This document shows, piece by piece, positions 22,901 to 35,805 of a DNA stretch of 64,000 bases (position 1 is the stretch's first letter; each line of letters starts with the position of its first letter). A program made the translations under genes and the position numbers. The stretch comes from Orthonyx spaldingii (taxonomy: Eukaryota > Chordata > Aves > Passeriformes > Orthonychidae): assembly GCA_013397795.1 (NCBI GenBank), contig VZTJ01000255.1:1733930-1797929 (forward strand). Reading direction: 5' to 3'. The notes beneath the pieces are model-generated. The model was not told where the DNA came from, did not search any database, and saw only the letters and a list, made by a program, of their open reading frames with translations.

Positions 22901-25900
22901 GTAACAACTTTCAGTTACAACTACTTTATTTCTGCAGAGCTCTCTTGCCTTCTAAGAGTAGCACATCCTCTGAGGTAAAGATGAGAAGACTGTGCACATT
23001 TTGTGCTGCAGAACTTATGAACTGGACAGGTTTTCAAAAGGAATTTAGCTTTCACATCTTCAAAAGCTGCTCTTTAGGGATATGTGAACCCAAGTAATCT
23101 GTCTCACCACATATGTATTAATTGTAGCTTGGTTCCTGCAGACTGATGGCAAGATAGCAAGATTGGAGCTGTGAGGCAGACAAGAGTTTTAACTGCTTCC
23201 CGTGAAGTTTAGTCAGAGGGCCCTTCAGTACAAAATGTGATCTTCCTGTAGCCTTCCTGCACAGGGAACTTGTCTTTTAAGCTGCTTCTTTTTACAGAAA
23301 GAGAAAAGAAAATTATATGTGAGAGATGTGTATTAAACTTACAAATTGGAATATCTTATTTCTGTATTGGAAAATCAAAGCTCAAGTAGTCATAAAACAG
23401 GATCAAAATGCAAGTTAAAAAAGGTGGCTGTCTCACTTTGTTACATGTGAGCATCACACTTGCATGTTTGAAGTTGCATGAAGCTTCACGTTTCACAGCT
23501 CTTTCTGAAGCTGCTTTTTATACAGGAGTTTCCTGGCTCTTAGTCAGGTGGTACCAGTGTTGAATTGACAGGGCAGGCATGATCAGAGCAGGTGAGCTTC
23601 AGGCACAAACAGATTTTGGTACTTGAGACTATGGCAAGTTGTACACCAACTGATGTGTTATTAGCAATCAAAACACCCTGTTGGTGCCTGTTATTAAATC
23701 TGTTTCCAGCAATCTACAAGTCTAATGAATTCTGTTAACCTTTCACAATGTAGGTACTGCTGTGTTTTTATCAGAGCTAAGTGTTTTCTGCTGAAAAAAG
23801 CCACAAATCCCATGGATTAAATTCTCTTAGAAACTTAACATTAGTTTTCTTGGTCTGAAACAGAGGCATAGATGTACACAGCAGCAATGTTAAGTAACAG
23901 CAGCACATCTCCTGTATCATGCTGGAGGAAGAGCACTGTTGTGCTCTTGTGCCTCTGCAGAGTGGACTGGGGTTTGATGTGTCTGCCACCAGAAGAAGAA
24001 TTTAGAAAATAAGTCTGCCAAGGTGGTTCTTTAATGACTGTTGTGCAAAAACCCCTTTGGGTGTGGGTTACTTCAACTGCAGAAGTTGTTTTCAGGTGAG
24101 ATGCTTTGGCCTCCTGACAGGAGCAGTGCTGCATTACCCTGGAGGGATGCAACTGCAGCAGGACAGATCCCACAGTCATCTCCTATAGGGATTCCTTGCA
24201 TGGGAATAGAAAATGCATGATATCTTGTAAGCATGAGGCCACTATTTTTAGTAAACTGAGGAAAGTGATGGTGTGGTTGGAAGAATCTCTACTTTCAAAA
24301 AAGTTATCCAGTGGCACCCACACCTGTGAGCTGGGATGACACAGGGACTGAGGAGTCCCACTGCTGATGAGCTGCACATGGCATTAGTGAAAGCTAGTCA
24401 GTCCTGCCAGGGGCTGCTGGAACTAGAGGCCTGAGTGTAAAGTCACAGCTGGAAGCTCTGCTTGCACAAAGACTGGAGTCTGAAGAAAGGACAACAGACA
24501 GCACTGGTAACCTAGGTGTACTGGGAGTGCAGAGCTGGTTATAATTACCTGTGTTGGCAGAGCGAAAACAGAGAAAGGTGGAGTCTTCGGGACATTTTCT
24601 CTGACCTGAAGTATGCCCTTTTGTTAATTGCACAGGGCTTTCCAACAAAAATCATCACAGTTCATGACTCTGCCCAGCCACATGTTGAGTATGAGGCAGA
24701 GGCAGAGCAATGAAGTAGGGGCAGAGCACAGGAAACCTGGATGACCAGATCCTTGTGCAGCTGCCATATGGATGGGAGTTGTGCATTGCATGTCACCCTT
24801 CACTGCCCCCGTCCTGATCTCCGGTTTTCACAGCACAGCGCTGTAGCCTAAAGGGTGCCACAGGCTTGATGGTTAGGTGTCCCCTCATAAAGTGGGTTGT
24901 GGATTTGCATCCCCCTTAAGGTCAAGCAGAAACTGAATGTTTGGGAGAGCCTAGCTTAGCAGTCTCCATGCCCCCTAGAAGATGAAAACTGTGGATCTGG
25001 GTTGCATAATTCCTCCACATCATGAATTTTCTTCCTAAGCACCAAGTGTAGCAGGGCTCAAGTCCCTCTTGGTGGGGCTCAGGTGGGGCAGTGGTAAGGG
25101 CTACAGGGCACAGGAAGGGGCTCACTGCTCCTCAGGGAGGGAAGCCTTCCTTGTTCCTTACCATTCCACCCCATTCCCAGTGCTACAGCTCACTACAGCC
25201 CACCTCCTCTCTTTTTGTTAGCTCAGGCAATTGTCAGACTACTTTATGAACCACTTTAATTCACCAACACAGCAGAACACAAAACAAAAGAGGTATTTTT
25301 AAAACTGAGAAGGAGAAACAATCTTTACCATTGTCAGCATCGGTGGCTATCCTTTGGCTGGAGCCAGTATATATTCAGCTTACTTGTACTATCAAACATG
25401 TCTACAGGAGGAAACAAGTTATTAAAATTGAGTGTTTTTCTTGCACAAAATTTAGGGGCAAAAAGCTGAACATGCAGATGTACCAAAATGCTTCTATGAT
25501 TTTTTTTGAAATGCATTATTCCCCAGGTTATTTGATTTGAGATTGGAAAAGCATACTGTTAAAACTTTTTTTTTTTTAATTTTAAAAACATATTTTGGTG
25601 TGGTGGTATAAGATGATGTTTATTTCTAAGAACAGTTCAAACTGAATACAAAATATTTTGTTCAGACACTCATGATTCACAAAATAATGAGGATCTTTTT
25701 TTCCTTTGGTCAATCTCAAAAATAAATGTTAAGACTTATGTTAAAATTTGTCCCATTCTAGTTATTACCATTCCCTAAATCCAGTCCTCCTCATACTCTG
25801 CTACTTTGTTGACAAGTATCATGTCAGGTTTCTAGTCCTGTTTCACAGATAGGCAATTAATTGTGTACAAAGAGTGAGGCTGATTTACTGTCTTCCTAAA

Positions 25901-28289
25901 GCTACAGTGAAACTGGAATAAATAGACAGCAAGTGCATTGAATAGCAATGAATCAATGTAAAATAGGCTACTGAAGATGTCTTCAGGAAGAAATAATGCC
26001 AGACTCTTGGCTTTGCTTCTTCGCAGAGGAGGAAGGTGGAAATAAATTTCATACTGTGTTCTGCCTTTCTCAATTAGCTGTCACCAGTTAAAGATTTTCT
26101 TTGTGGGAACAAATTCACAGTTGTCATTACTTAACAAAGATAAATCCTATCAGCTCACTTTGGCACATGCAATTCTTCAGTATTAAACCCTTTTTATATT
26201 GCTAAGTTTTCATTAATGTAGCAATTGGAGAAATGGAGCCATTTTTCTTGTGACTCTCTTAATAGGTGGATGTTTAATCATGGCTTCTTAACCCTTTTGA
26301 AATAAATGTACTGTTGAGTACATTTGGAATAAAAATTACTTGAATTTTACCATGGACACATAGTTATGATTAAAAGCTGAGAAGATGCTGCTAAAAGCAA
26401 GTCTGTTCTTTCAACAAATAGTACAAATAGATGCTTGTGATGCACGGGGTCCATGACCCTATACATACATACATACATAATTCTTCAGCCTTCAGAAAGC
26501 AGTGAAACTGCAATGTTTTGGAGACACACTAAGGAAAAACCACAGTTTTACTGACAGAGCACTATGAGAAACCGTTGTTAGGTTTTTAGGCTCAAAAATG
26601 TGTGCTTTCTATCATTCTGCTGCTATGGAACTTCTTACAGAATTCACCCCTTGCTTCAACATTGCACTCTAGCATAATATGTTTAATGTTGCCAAAAAAG
26701 TGTAATTAGTTCTCAGTCAAGAACAAAAGCTGAACTGAGTGTAAGCCATGCTTACTCAAATCCTCAAGTCTGCTGCAACTTAAAACATACTTTGTGAAAA
26801 AGGAACTGCTTCCTCTGTCTTAGTTGCTTAATACTTCTGAAAATGTAAGATGAAAACCTAAACGTAGTTAAAGTCAAAATGCAGAACATATTGATATAAA
26901 TTACATAGGGCTCTTGATGTGCTACTACTCCTTTGTGTCTTGAATTTAACCTAGACTGTGACAATTTCCCTTAGTTTTTGTTTTTAACAACATGAAATGC
27001 CTTTTCTAAAATAACCTTTTGTCCTTGTGAAATGATAGCATCTCCTTTGCCTTCTCCTGCACAGATCATCTTGGCTTCCTGAATGAGAGAGGGAAATGGT
27101 AGATAAATATTCAAATGTCAGGCTGAAGAATGTGTCATGAAGGATTTTCAAATGTTATGTCCTTTCTACACCTGGCACTAGACATGGATATGCTGTGTTT
27201 TTCCATCTTGATCAAAGGTTTGTTTCAAGTGGAAGACAACTTGAATCTGAACTAACTTCACATTCTGTTGGTTTTCAAGCTATTTTCATGATAAGAAAAA
27301 ATGATTACTTAAGAGATAAAAATCTGGTGTGCATTCCAATTAGTCAAACTGTTTCTGTAGTTGCAGAGTGGTTATCTAAAGATGCAGCTGAAAAAATGTG
27401 GCTTAGAGATGAGAAAACAGCTTATCTGCTGCATCCCTTCACTAGACACATTAGGCAGAAATAGAGTCTGAGGCTGTGGAGGAGATACGGGCAGATGGTT
27501 TTGTTGCTGAATCCTTGGAAATCACCCCTCTCTGCAAATAAAACTTTTCCCCAAAGCCCTGGCAAATGCTGCAGGTGGCCAGAGATTTTTATTAGAACAT
27601 CATTAAATTTATGCAGGGACATCTCAAGGGACCTGTTTGCATCATTTGGGAAGGTGACTTACCAGGAGCAACCACTAAGTGTAAACTATGAGAACAAGAA
27701 TATTTGTTTTCTCTGTGTTCTGCAAGGACGTTTCACTCCATAGCTCTTGGATAAGTCATTACACAAAACATTACTTGATTTACTGCTATGTTTTTCTCTG
27801 TTCTGCTATTAGGGATAATATTATCTAATTTTTTTCTGAGGTCTGCTAGCAGCAGAGTAGGAATGAAAAATTATAGGTATAATATGAGAAATTCATCTTG
27901 ACTTTTCCTAGGCATGCTTTTTTACATATGCATCTCTTGCCATGTTACAAAAATACTCCTATTTCACTTTTTAATTTTGATCATTAAAGCTGCAGATCAT
28001 TAGCAGCATCTATAAGGTCTATAATACTTTCAGAGCTTGTCCTTGTTCCATCAAGGGCAACAGCACTGGAATAATGAGCACTGGGGACTTACTGACCTGC
28101 AGGACCTAGATGACAGTTTTAACCATGGCTCGGCAGCCTCCAAGTCAACTGCAGGCAGCCATCTAGACACTTGGGATCCAATGGCAGGAGGAATGATCTT
28201 GGAAGAAGAACTGAGTATTTCATTTGGGAAAGAGGCAGACCACTTGCTACCTCAACACATTGGGAACCATGTTGTAAACATTTTTGAAT
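19910..28289. other. Intergenic DNA downstream of NDUFAF4, no gene recognised
   Basis: AT-rich sequence with short overlapping open frames only. The longest, about 178 codons from 21199, shows no family motif or exon context. There is a small tandem duplication near 22885-22918 and an (ATAC)n run at 26461-26479. No CpG island and no recognisable transposon. Confidence 0.5.
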
Positions 28290-28530
28290 TCATAGAATCA
28301 CAGAGTAATTTAGATTGTAAGGGAATAATTTATCTTGTGCAGTCAATCTTTGAATACTTCCAAGGCTGGAAATTCTATAACATGGGCAACCCATTCCAGT
28401 GCTTAACTGTCTTCATGGGAAAAGTAATTTCTTTACGGCTGGGCAAAATTTCCTGTTGTTCATTGTGACTGTTGCCCATTGTTGTTCTGCTGGCAGATTG
28501 GAAGATGGAAGAGTGACTCCATATTGCCTA
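28290..28530 (-). mobile_element. CR1 LINE fragment, 3' end, reverse orientation
   Basis: Begins with CATAGAATCACAGAGTAATT, the reverse complement of the conserved CR1 3' terminus, and continues with text recalling CCCATTCCAGTGCTTAAC and the later CR1 3' UTR. It is diverged and truncated, with no reverse transcriptase coding part. The inner boundary is approximate. Confidence 0.8.
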
Positions 28531-30251
28531 TGCATGGCCAAATGTCTTTCAGCATCACCAGAATATTAAAAATTATTGGGAAAGAAACTTGATTCCATCC
28601 ACCTATGCTTTACTCCTTTGCTTGGAATATCATCCTTCCAATTCCTGTTTCTACTGGGAGCTAACTCTACCACCTCATCTATAAAACATGAGTAGAGGAA
28701 AAAGGCACTATAATACAGCTTAAAAGACAACGAAATCATTCAACAGAATACAAATATACAATTTAAGGATTATTCCTGCAATAGTAACACCATCACTCTT
28801 CCTGTCAGCTTGGGTGTTTTCTCTGTATATACTTAGTACCAGGCAATGCACTTGTCTCTGGAAAACAGCACCCAGGGCTGTGGGTGGGTGAACAAGGAAA
28901 CGAGCAAAAATCCAGGCAAAACTTATCCCTGTTTTTTCTCAGTGATTTACCAATGGAAATAATATTTCCTTATCTTATTTAATGAACAGTAATGTAGAAA
29001 AATGATACGTAAGCTCACAACTGCTCCTCTTCCCTTAGCAACTCCTCTGTAGTAATATTTTCTGGTAATAAGGTTACAGGATCCACATTACAGTTTGAAC
29101 ACTTTCTGAAAATTGTTTCCATTTATTGCATGCTTAAAAGATCCATGGCTGTTATTCATTTTCTAAGGCATCAAACTTTATTAAATAGTTGGAAATAAAT
29201 CTGTTATAGACTGTTACGATGCCTTGATTCTATGTTTTAATGGTATTGATACATAGGCACTAGTGAGGTGACATTTTACTTTCAAGTTCTCCCATATTTT
29301 CTCAATGACACCATGCAAAAAATTCCAGTTTCTTAATGCCTCAGGTCTACATCAGACACATGAAGAAATCTGGTTGCTATTCTTTTCATCATTGCCTTAG
29401 GAGCATACACCAAACTGCTGTCATGTCACTTAAACCACTCCAGGAAGACTCTGATAGTCCTATGACATATATGCATCTTTCTGGCAGGTGCTTGTCTTAA
29501 GTTCAAATCAAAGGTAAAATAAAGCCAAAACATTCTGACCTGTTTCAAGAGGACTGTGAAGAACTGGTGAAGTCCAGCCTGTGCCAGTGCAGGGGTGCAC
29601 CATTATCCTCATCAAGTGAATGGAACAAGCTAGACCCTCAAGTCCTGATCCTGCAGCTTAGACATGAGTCATTATTTACATAAATGGTCAGGTTTCCACC
29701 AAAACAAATTATGCATGTGATCAAAAACATGCACAATTAAGCTTTCAGATTAACACTAAGGTGTCTATACATTTCTCTAGTTCAGATTCTGTTGTTCAGG
29801 CGTTTTTTTGGCTGACAGATAAACACATTGAAATATACTCTTCAGTGAAAGTGTGAAGTGGCACCCTGTGAAGATTTCTGAGCAGTAAAAGGCATGATAA
29901 TATTTAAACCATGTACTATTGATCTGACCATATGAGAACACTCTTAAAGTACAGATGATGTTACTAAAGTCAGTTAGTCTAACACCCTAGAGCCTTCCTT
30001 TTAACACATGGTGATACAGCATTATGGTTATGAAATACTGTACAGCCTGAGTCAGTAAATGTCAGTGAACTTTAAAAAGAGAAAAAATATACGTTGCATA
30101 CAGACAAATATGATTCATTTCTGGACAACAGAGAAAGAAATGTACACACAAACACATGGTATCATCATTCTCGCATTAGCTTTTGAGAGCAGTCTAAGCT
30201 TACTCAAGTATGCTAAGCCACATTTGGAAAGACATAATATTCCTGTTCTTT

Positions 30252-30283
30252 TTTTACAGTCTCCCAAGAGAGAGACTGTAAAA
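30252..30283. repeat. Perfect 12-bp inverted repeat with 8-base loop
   Basis: TTTTACAGTCTC (30252-30263) is matched exactly by GAGACTGTAAAA (30272-30283). It sits about 135 bases before a CR1 fragment. It could be a remnant of a small element or chance; it is too short for a microRNA precursor. Confidence 0.6.
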
Positions 30284-30417
30284 TCTCTGGATCATCAATT
30301 TGTGCTGTGTCATATGCTGGCACTGGTGTGTGGGTTGGTTAGATCCTGGGTAAGTATAAAGGCATTTCACCTGCCTGTACTGAGGAAAATATGTGCATGT
30401 GAAATGAAAAAGAAGTG

Positions 30418-30994
30418 TGGCCAGCAAGTCAAGGGAGGAGATTCTGCTCCTCTATTCCAAGGTAGTGAGACCCCCCCACCTGGAGTACTGCATCCAGCCT
30501 GGGGTCCTCAGCAGAGGAAGGACATGGACCTGTTAGAAGGGGTCCAGAGAAGGGCCATGAAGATGATCAGAGGGCTAGAGCGCCTCTCCTAATGAGTAAG
30601 CGCTGAGAGAGCTGGGGTTGCTCAGCCTGGAGAGGGCTCTGAGAAAACCTTATAGGTGCCTTTCAGTACTTAAGGAGGGCCTGTAAGAAAGAAAGGGACA
30701 AACTTTTTACACAGGCAGATAGTGATAAAACAAGAGGGAATGGCTTTAAATTAAAAGAGGGTCAGTACAGACTAGCTATAAGGAATATTTTTTTTTTTCT
30801 GACAAGGGTGGTGAAACCCTGGAACAGGTTGATCAGAGAGGTGGCAGCTGCCCCATCCCTGCAAACACTGAAGGTCAGGTTGGATGGGGCTCTGAGCAAC
30901 CTGACCTAGTTGGTGTCCCTGCTCACTGCAGAGTGGTTGGACTAAATGACCTTTAAAGGTCCCTTCCAGACCAAACTATTCTGTGATTCTATAA
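30418..30994 (+). mobile_element. CR1 LINE fragment, 3' end, forward orientation
   Basis: About 575 bases matching the CR1 3' region throughout: ACCTGGAGTACTGCATCCAG, then GGACATGGACCTGTTAGAAG, GGTGGTGAAACCCTGGAACA, GGTTGGACTAAATGACCTTT and the 3' end in CTGTGATTCTAT. The first part is the C-terminal end of the reverse transcriptase frame and the rest is 3' UTR. It is 5'-truncated, as is usual for CR1. This is the least eroded CR1 copy in the window and supports an avian or other sauropsid origin. Confidence 0.93.
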
Positions 30995-33900
30995 AGGTTA
31001 GTCTATTTCACACGTACCATCCACAACTAGAAAGTAGCAATACTTTATCTCTTTTCACTCATTATTATAAATAAACTGGATCTCCATCCAGATTTACCAC
31101 ATAGGTAGATATCAAAGATTTGTATAATAATATTTAGTGTTTAGAAAATATTTAAACATCACTGTAGGGTAAAATTTGCATTATTCCAATTTTTCATGCC
31201 AATGTGATTTGTAAGGCAGCCAACATATGCTAATTAGTGAATTTACCTAATTAATTTCTGTCAGTGTGCTGCCCTAACATGACTTAAAATGTACAGCTTA
31301 ATGTATTAAGATTGCTTATGCTTCCATTGTAAAACAGGGAATAATATGCTATTACCAGCAAGTGTTTACAACAATCTTTAGATGCACATACTCTAATTAA
31401 AGTGAACATCCAATATGTTGGGCAAGGATGAGTCATACTTCACAACAGCTCTACAGGGAAGAGATCTGAGCTGTGTATTCTTCTAAAGCAATGGCCAAAA
31501 AATTAAATTACTTTCTTTTGTGTGAACTGTATTTTCTGCTGCTTATTGAATGCCTAAAGGATTAATGAACATGCAGTATGAAGCCTGGGATACATACTGC
31601 AAGGGTGGCAGCTGTAATGGAGGGCTAGAGGGAGCTATTTGAAAACTCAACCATTTTGTTGCTAAGCACAAAACCTACTCCATGTGCGTTTTTATCACTC
31701 AGGAGCAAGGTACAAGCATTATGCCACCCTAGTTACCACGGTTTCGATTCAGCCACAGCGCCCTCTTGGAAAAGAAACAACTTTAGTTTTATATACATTA
31801 CACATAACCCCTAGGTATTTTAAAACCAAAACTGCAACTTGAATTATCTGCAAACCAGAATTACAGTTTGACATATCTACAGACAGATCAACATGATTTC
31901 ATTTTTGAACACAATACATACTTGCCCAGACCCCAAGCATCTCCTCTCACCCCAGCAAGGTTTGAAAATAAACACTCACAGAGATGCCTTTTGTCAAAGA
32001 GTGCCAAGCCTTCTGAACAACACAGGTTTTGATGAACCCTGACAGCAAATGGGTTTTCCAATCCACCTGGCACCACCAACACCATGGTACCATCACGTCA
32101 CTAGTGGGCAGTGATGGACCTAAGAGCTGGAAGAGGCTGCTGAGAACCTCTGGCAACACCAGTGCTGCTGCTCCTGCCCCCCTGCCAGGAGGGAATGCTC
32201 TGCTGCTCTGGTGGTTGAAGTGAAGAAAACAGATCTGCAGGGTAAGAGCAGAGCCCTCTCAAAGGGGCTTGTTTGTTTTGTCTCATAAAAGAATGAAGGT
32301 GTTTTGAACACAGTATTAATTGTAAAGGTGTCAGGCTAGATCAACAGCTTCTGATCTTTGCACTTTTCAACAGCTCCAGAAAGTGCAGTGTGCACTGACC
32401 TGCTCTCTAGCAAGGCGCCTTGCTGTCTCTTGGTATATTTAAATCACACGACTTTCATTGTGATACTTCCCTAGGAGAATCTATAAAGTAATTTAATTTG
32501 GGTGATACAGCATACATGCAAAAAGCAAATTATGAAAGGGATTAATGCTACCAGAACAATAGCTTATGTTCTCATTTTGTTCTGTTTTCACCTTTTCCAT
32601 GCAGCTGTCGTGTTCTCAGCATATGATGAACAAAGATAGCAGAAGCTGTTCTTTAGGTAGCAAGTTGCATGCCAATGACATCTGAAGTATGCTAAGACAG
32701 ATGGGATAATCTCATTTTTAAATGTGGCTGTAGAAACAACCAAGAATGACATTATTATTCGTATAAAAACTCATTTCAGCAGGCTTCAGAGTCAGATCAC
32801 AACCACTGAACAAACCCCTTTGTGCTTTTCTGACCCATCACCATTTCTGACTCCTACACATCCTAAAATACTTGCATTATAAGGCCCCACTTGTTACTAG
32901 AAAACTGCAAGAAAAGACACTCCCTACCCCAACTGTCCTTCTTTCTCCTGCCTCTGTAGCTGATTAGAGCTGTGGTAAATCTGTAGTAAATAACCATTGG
33001 AGAATGTTGACAAGTTAATTGGTCTCATAACTGCGAAGGCAATGAGACATTTCTGCAACTGTTTAGATCAGCTTTGTCAGACGTAAGTCAGTTACAAAGG
33101 CGACACATTTAATTCTACAAAGAACACATGGAGAATAAATCAACTTTCAGGCTGGAATTACAGTGCAGGAGGGATAATTACCAGAGCAGAACATGTACTT
33201 ACAAACAAAAACCTTTTGTAGAGCACAAACACCTGGAACAGAATTACACTGAAAATTAATGTTGAGTATCCAAAAAAAAAAAGGAATAGGAATATTGAAT
33301 AAAACCATTATACTATTTTTAACTATGTGAATTCTCAATGGGGATGGAGAAGGGCAGCTTTGAACAGACTTTCAAAACTTACCACTGTGATGCTAATGGT
33401 TCACTAGGCATCCATTTTTTCCTCAGAGTCAATGCACAACTGTGGAGCTGCTTGCATCCTATTTGCTCCACAGTCCCCATATGCCTGGTAGGTGGATTTC
33501 ATGCATGTGCAGTCTGGAAGGCTTGCTTCAGTTAGAAATGCATATAAATCAGAGCCACTTATAATGGTTAAAAGTATATAAAAAGCCCAAGATGAGCTTT
33601 GAGATCTGGGTCGACAGAATTGAGCTCTTTTACGTAACTGCCCTGTACCAAATTTTGCCTATTTTGTGTTCAGCTAACTACAAACTGACAATTTATTCTT
33701 CATGCTACATATATTACCAGATATTAAAAACCTCTACCTGGTTTAAACCCTAGCAATAGTATATACTATGCTAATTAAAATGTGTATGACATTTCAAGTC
33801 TATCTAGGTAAAATAAATTCAGGCAGGTGATGTGACGAATTACTGAGTTTTTCAAAATTTTATCTGTTAGAAAAGCCTGGTGTCCTTGTTCAGCATTTCC

Positions 33901-35687
33901 ACTGAATGTTCCCATTAATTGAGGGCACCTTGGAACAAAGGACATACATTTGAAAATAAAGAACATCTTCACTTTGGAGTCACCTAATCTGTATGAGTTT
34001 GTTGGAACGCAGAATGAGGCTATAAAACAATCTAAGTCATTTCTCATTACAACAAAGAGGTAGGAATTACAATATTATCAGTTCCAAGCATGGCAAAGTC
34101 TTTTGTCCCAGTTGTCAACTATAGTATTACTGCCTCAAGCATCAAAGAATTTTAAAAGAAGTATGGGTTTCCTAGAGCTTATTTGGTTTACAATTACTGA
34201 ACCTTTGCTGCAGATCTATAATATTTTCTCTACAATCATAAGGCTTAGAAAGTTCCATTTAAAAAAGAATGGAAATAAAACTTTTCATCCAATAACAGGA
34301 CTGAAGGATTTAAAACTTCCTCAGGAAAAAAAACCATATTTTTTTTTCTTTGAGAAAAAAATAGCTGGGTTAATGTAAAATCTATGATCTCTTAATCAGA
34401 TATTGAGGATTGACTTGGAGGAATGTTTTTCAGCACATAGTTAAGCACTTTCTTCAGCATTTGTTTCTTACTATTTTCTGAAAAGAGGAAAACGGACAGC
34501 AGCTCATATATTTTGCCTATTGATGGAACTATTCAGGTATCACCACACTGCTGATCCAGAATACAGTCTACTATTGCTAATGGAGAATAATTAAAATTTT
34601 TCTACTCAAGAAGAGATTGCTTTTTAGAGATGCATGGAATATTCCCATATATCATCTGTATACCACTCTGGATTGCCACTAAATAAATGTATTATATAAA
34701 TCTGCAGTGTTGTTGTTGTTTGTTAGGAAAAGCCTTCAGTAGATTATCAAAGGAGTTTTTGTTTAAACTAACTGATCTTTGTTTATTCTGAACTATTCCA
34801 GAGGAAATTGTGTTTCTCAATGGTTTCTGAGTTCTTTTCTTTGTTCTTATTTCACAATTCATATCATCTTAGATGTGACCACTGTGATGCTCTAATGTGA
34901 TCTGAAGTAAAGTGATGTAATGCTTCCTGAATTTCCTATTTCTTTGAAATAGGTAAGAAGCTTAGGGGAAAAATAAGAAACTCACTATTGATCAAATGAT
35001 TTCAAGTGAGAGACAATCCTTAGAAAATTACCACAGTGAGTTACTACCTTCACATTTCAAGACTGAACTCTACTTCTAGACTGACTGTTTGTGCTAAACT
35101 GTCACCAATTTATTTCCTCTTCTTTAACCAATGTTTATGGTATGGAAAACCAACTGTAATCCCCATGAAGGTATTTACAAGCTGTGGTTCATTAATACAA
35201 CAATGTAATCTCTGTAATACCTATACAAGGAAATGCACACAGTGTTAGTCTAGCAACTGTTGAAGGACAGGAAATATCTCTAGAACTGCAATTGTCAAAA
35301 AAATGACAAGCCTACTCAAAATACCAATTATTCCAATAGAGATGTTCACAGTAGCTCTAGCATGAATCCTGCCCTGTTCATTCTGTTGAGGAAAAACACC
35401 CTGGGGACTGTAGAAGTCTTTGTTTTCGCACCCTGCAGACTGTTCTGAGACCTGCTGTATCTTTTGAGTACACTAATGTTATCATGTCAAGCTGTGCCTT
35501 AAACATTTTCTATTAAAGCTGAAGCTAACACTATGATACAACAGATCTTCTCCATTTCTAGCTTCTGTATGTGTCCCTGTAGGCTGGAACTTTGCAATGT
35601 GGGCACTAAAATGACAAACATGCTTTGAGAAATGTGTAGGTACGGTGCATTGCAAGTCCTCCAAACCAGTCCTTCTTTTAATGGATA
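30995..35687. other. Intergenic DNA, nothing recognised
   Basis: AT-rich sequence without CpG islands, paired splice sites or clear repeats. Open frames are short. Confidence 0.5.
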
Positions 35688-35805
35688 ATTAAATTGTGGA
35701 ACTCATTGCCATGAGATGTTATGGAAGTCAAAAGCATAAGCAGATTAAAAACAAAGTAGAAAAACATCCCAAAAAATCAACACTAAAGTAAAAGTTCATG
35801 TGTAG
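35688..35805 (+). mobile_element. Old CR1/L3-type LINE fragment
   Basis: The phrase TTGTGGAACTCATTGCCATG followed by AGATGTTATGGAAG and a degraded TTCAAAAAGGGATTGGACA-like segment is typical of the 3' region of ancient CR1/L3 LINEs. It is short and strongly diverged, and the boundaries are rough. Confidence 0.55.

Noticed and set aside
30059..30592. 177-codon plus-strand frame
   Set aside because: Its second half is the CR1 fragment (end of the CR1 reverse transcriptase region) and its first half is unrelated AT-rich DNA.
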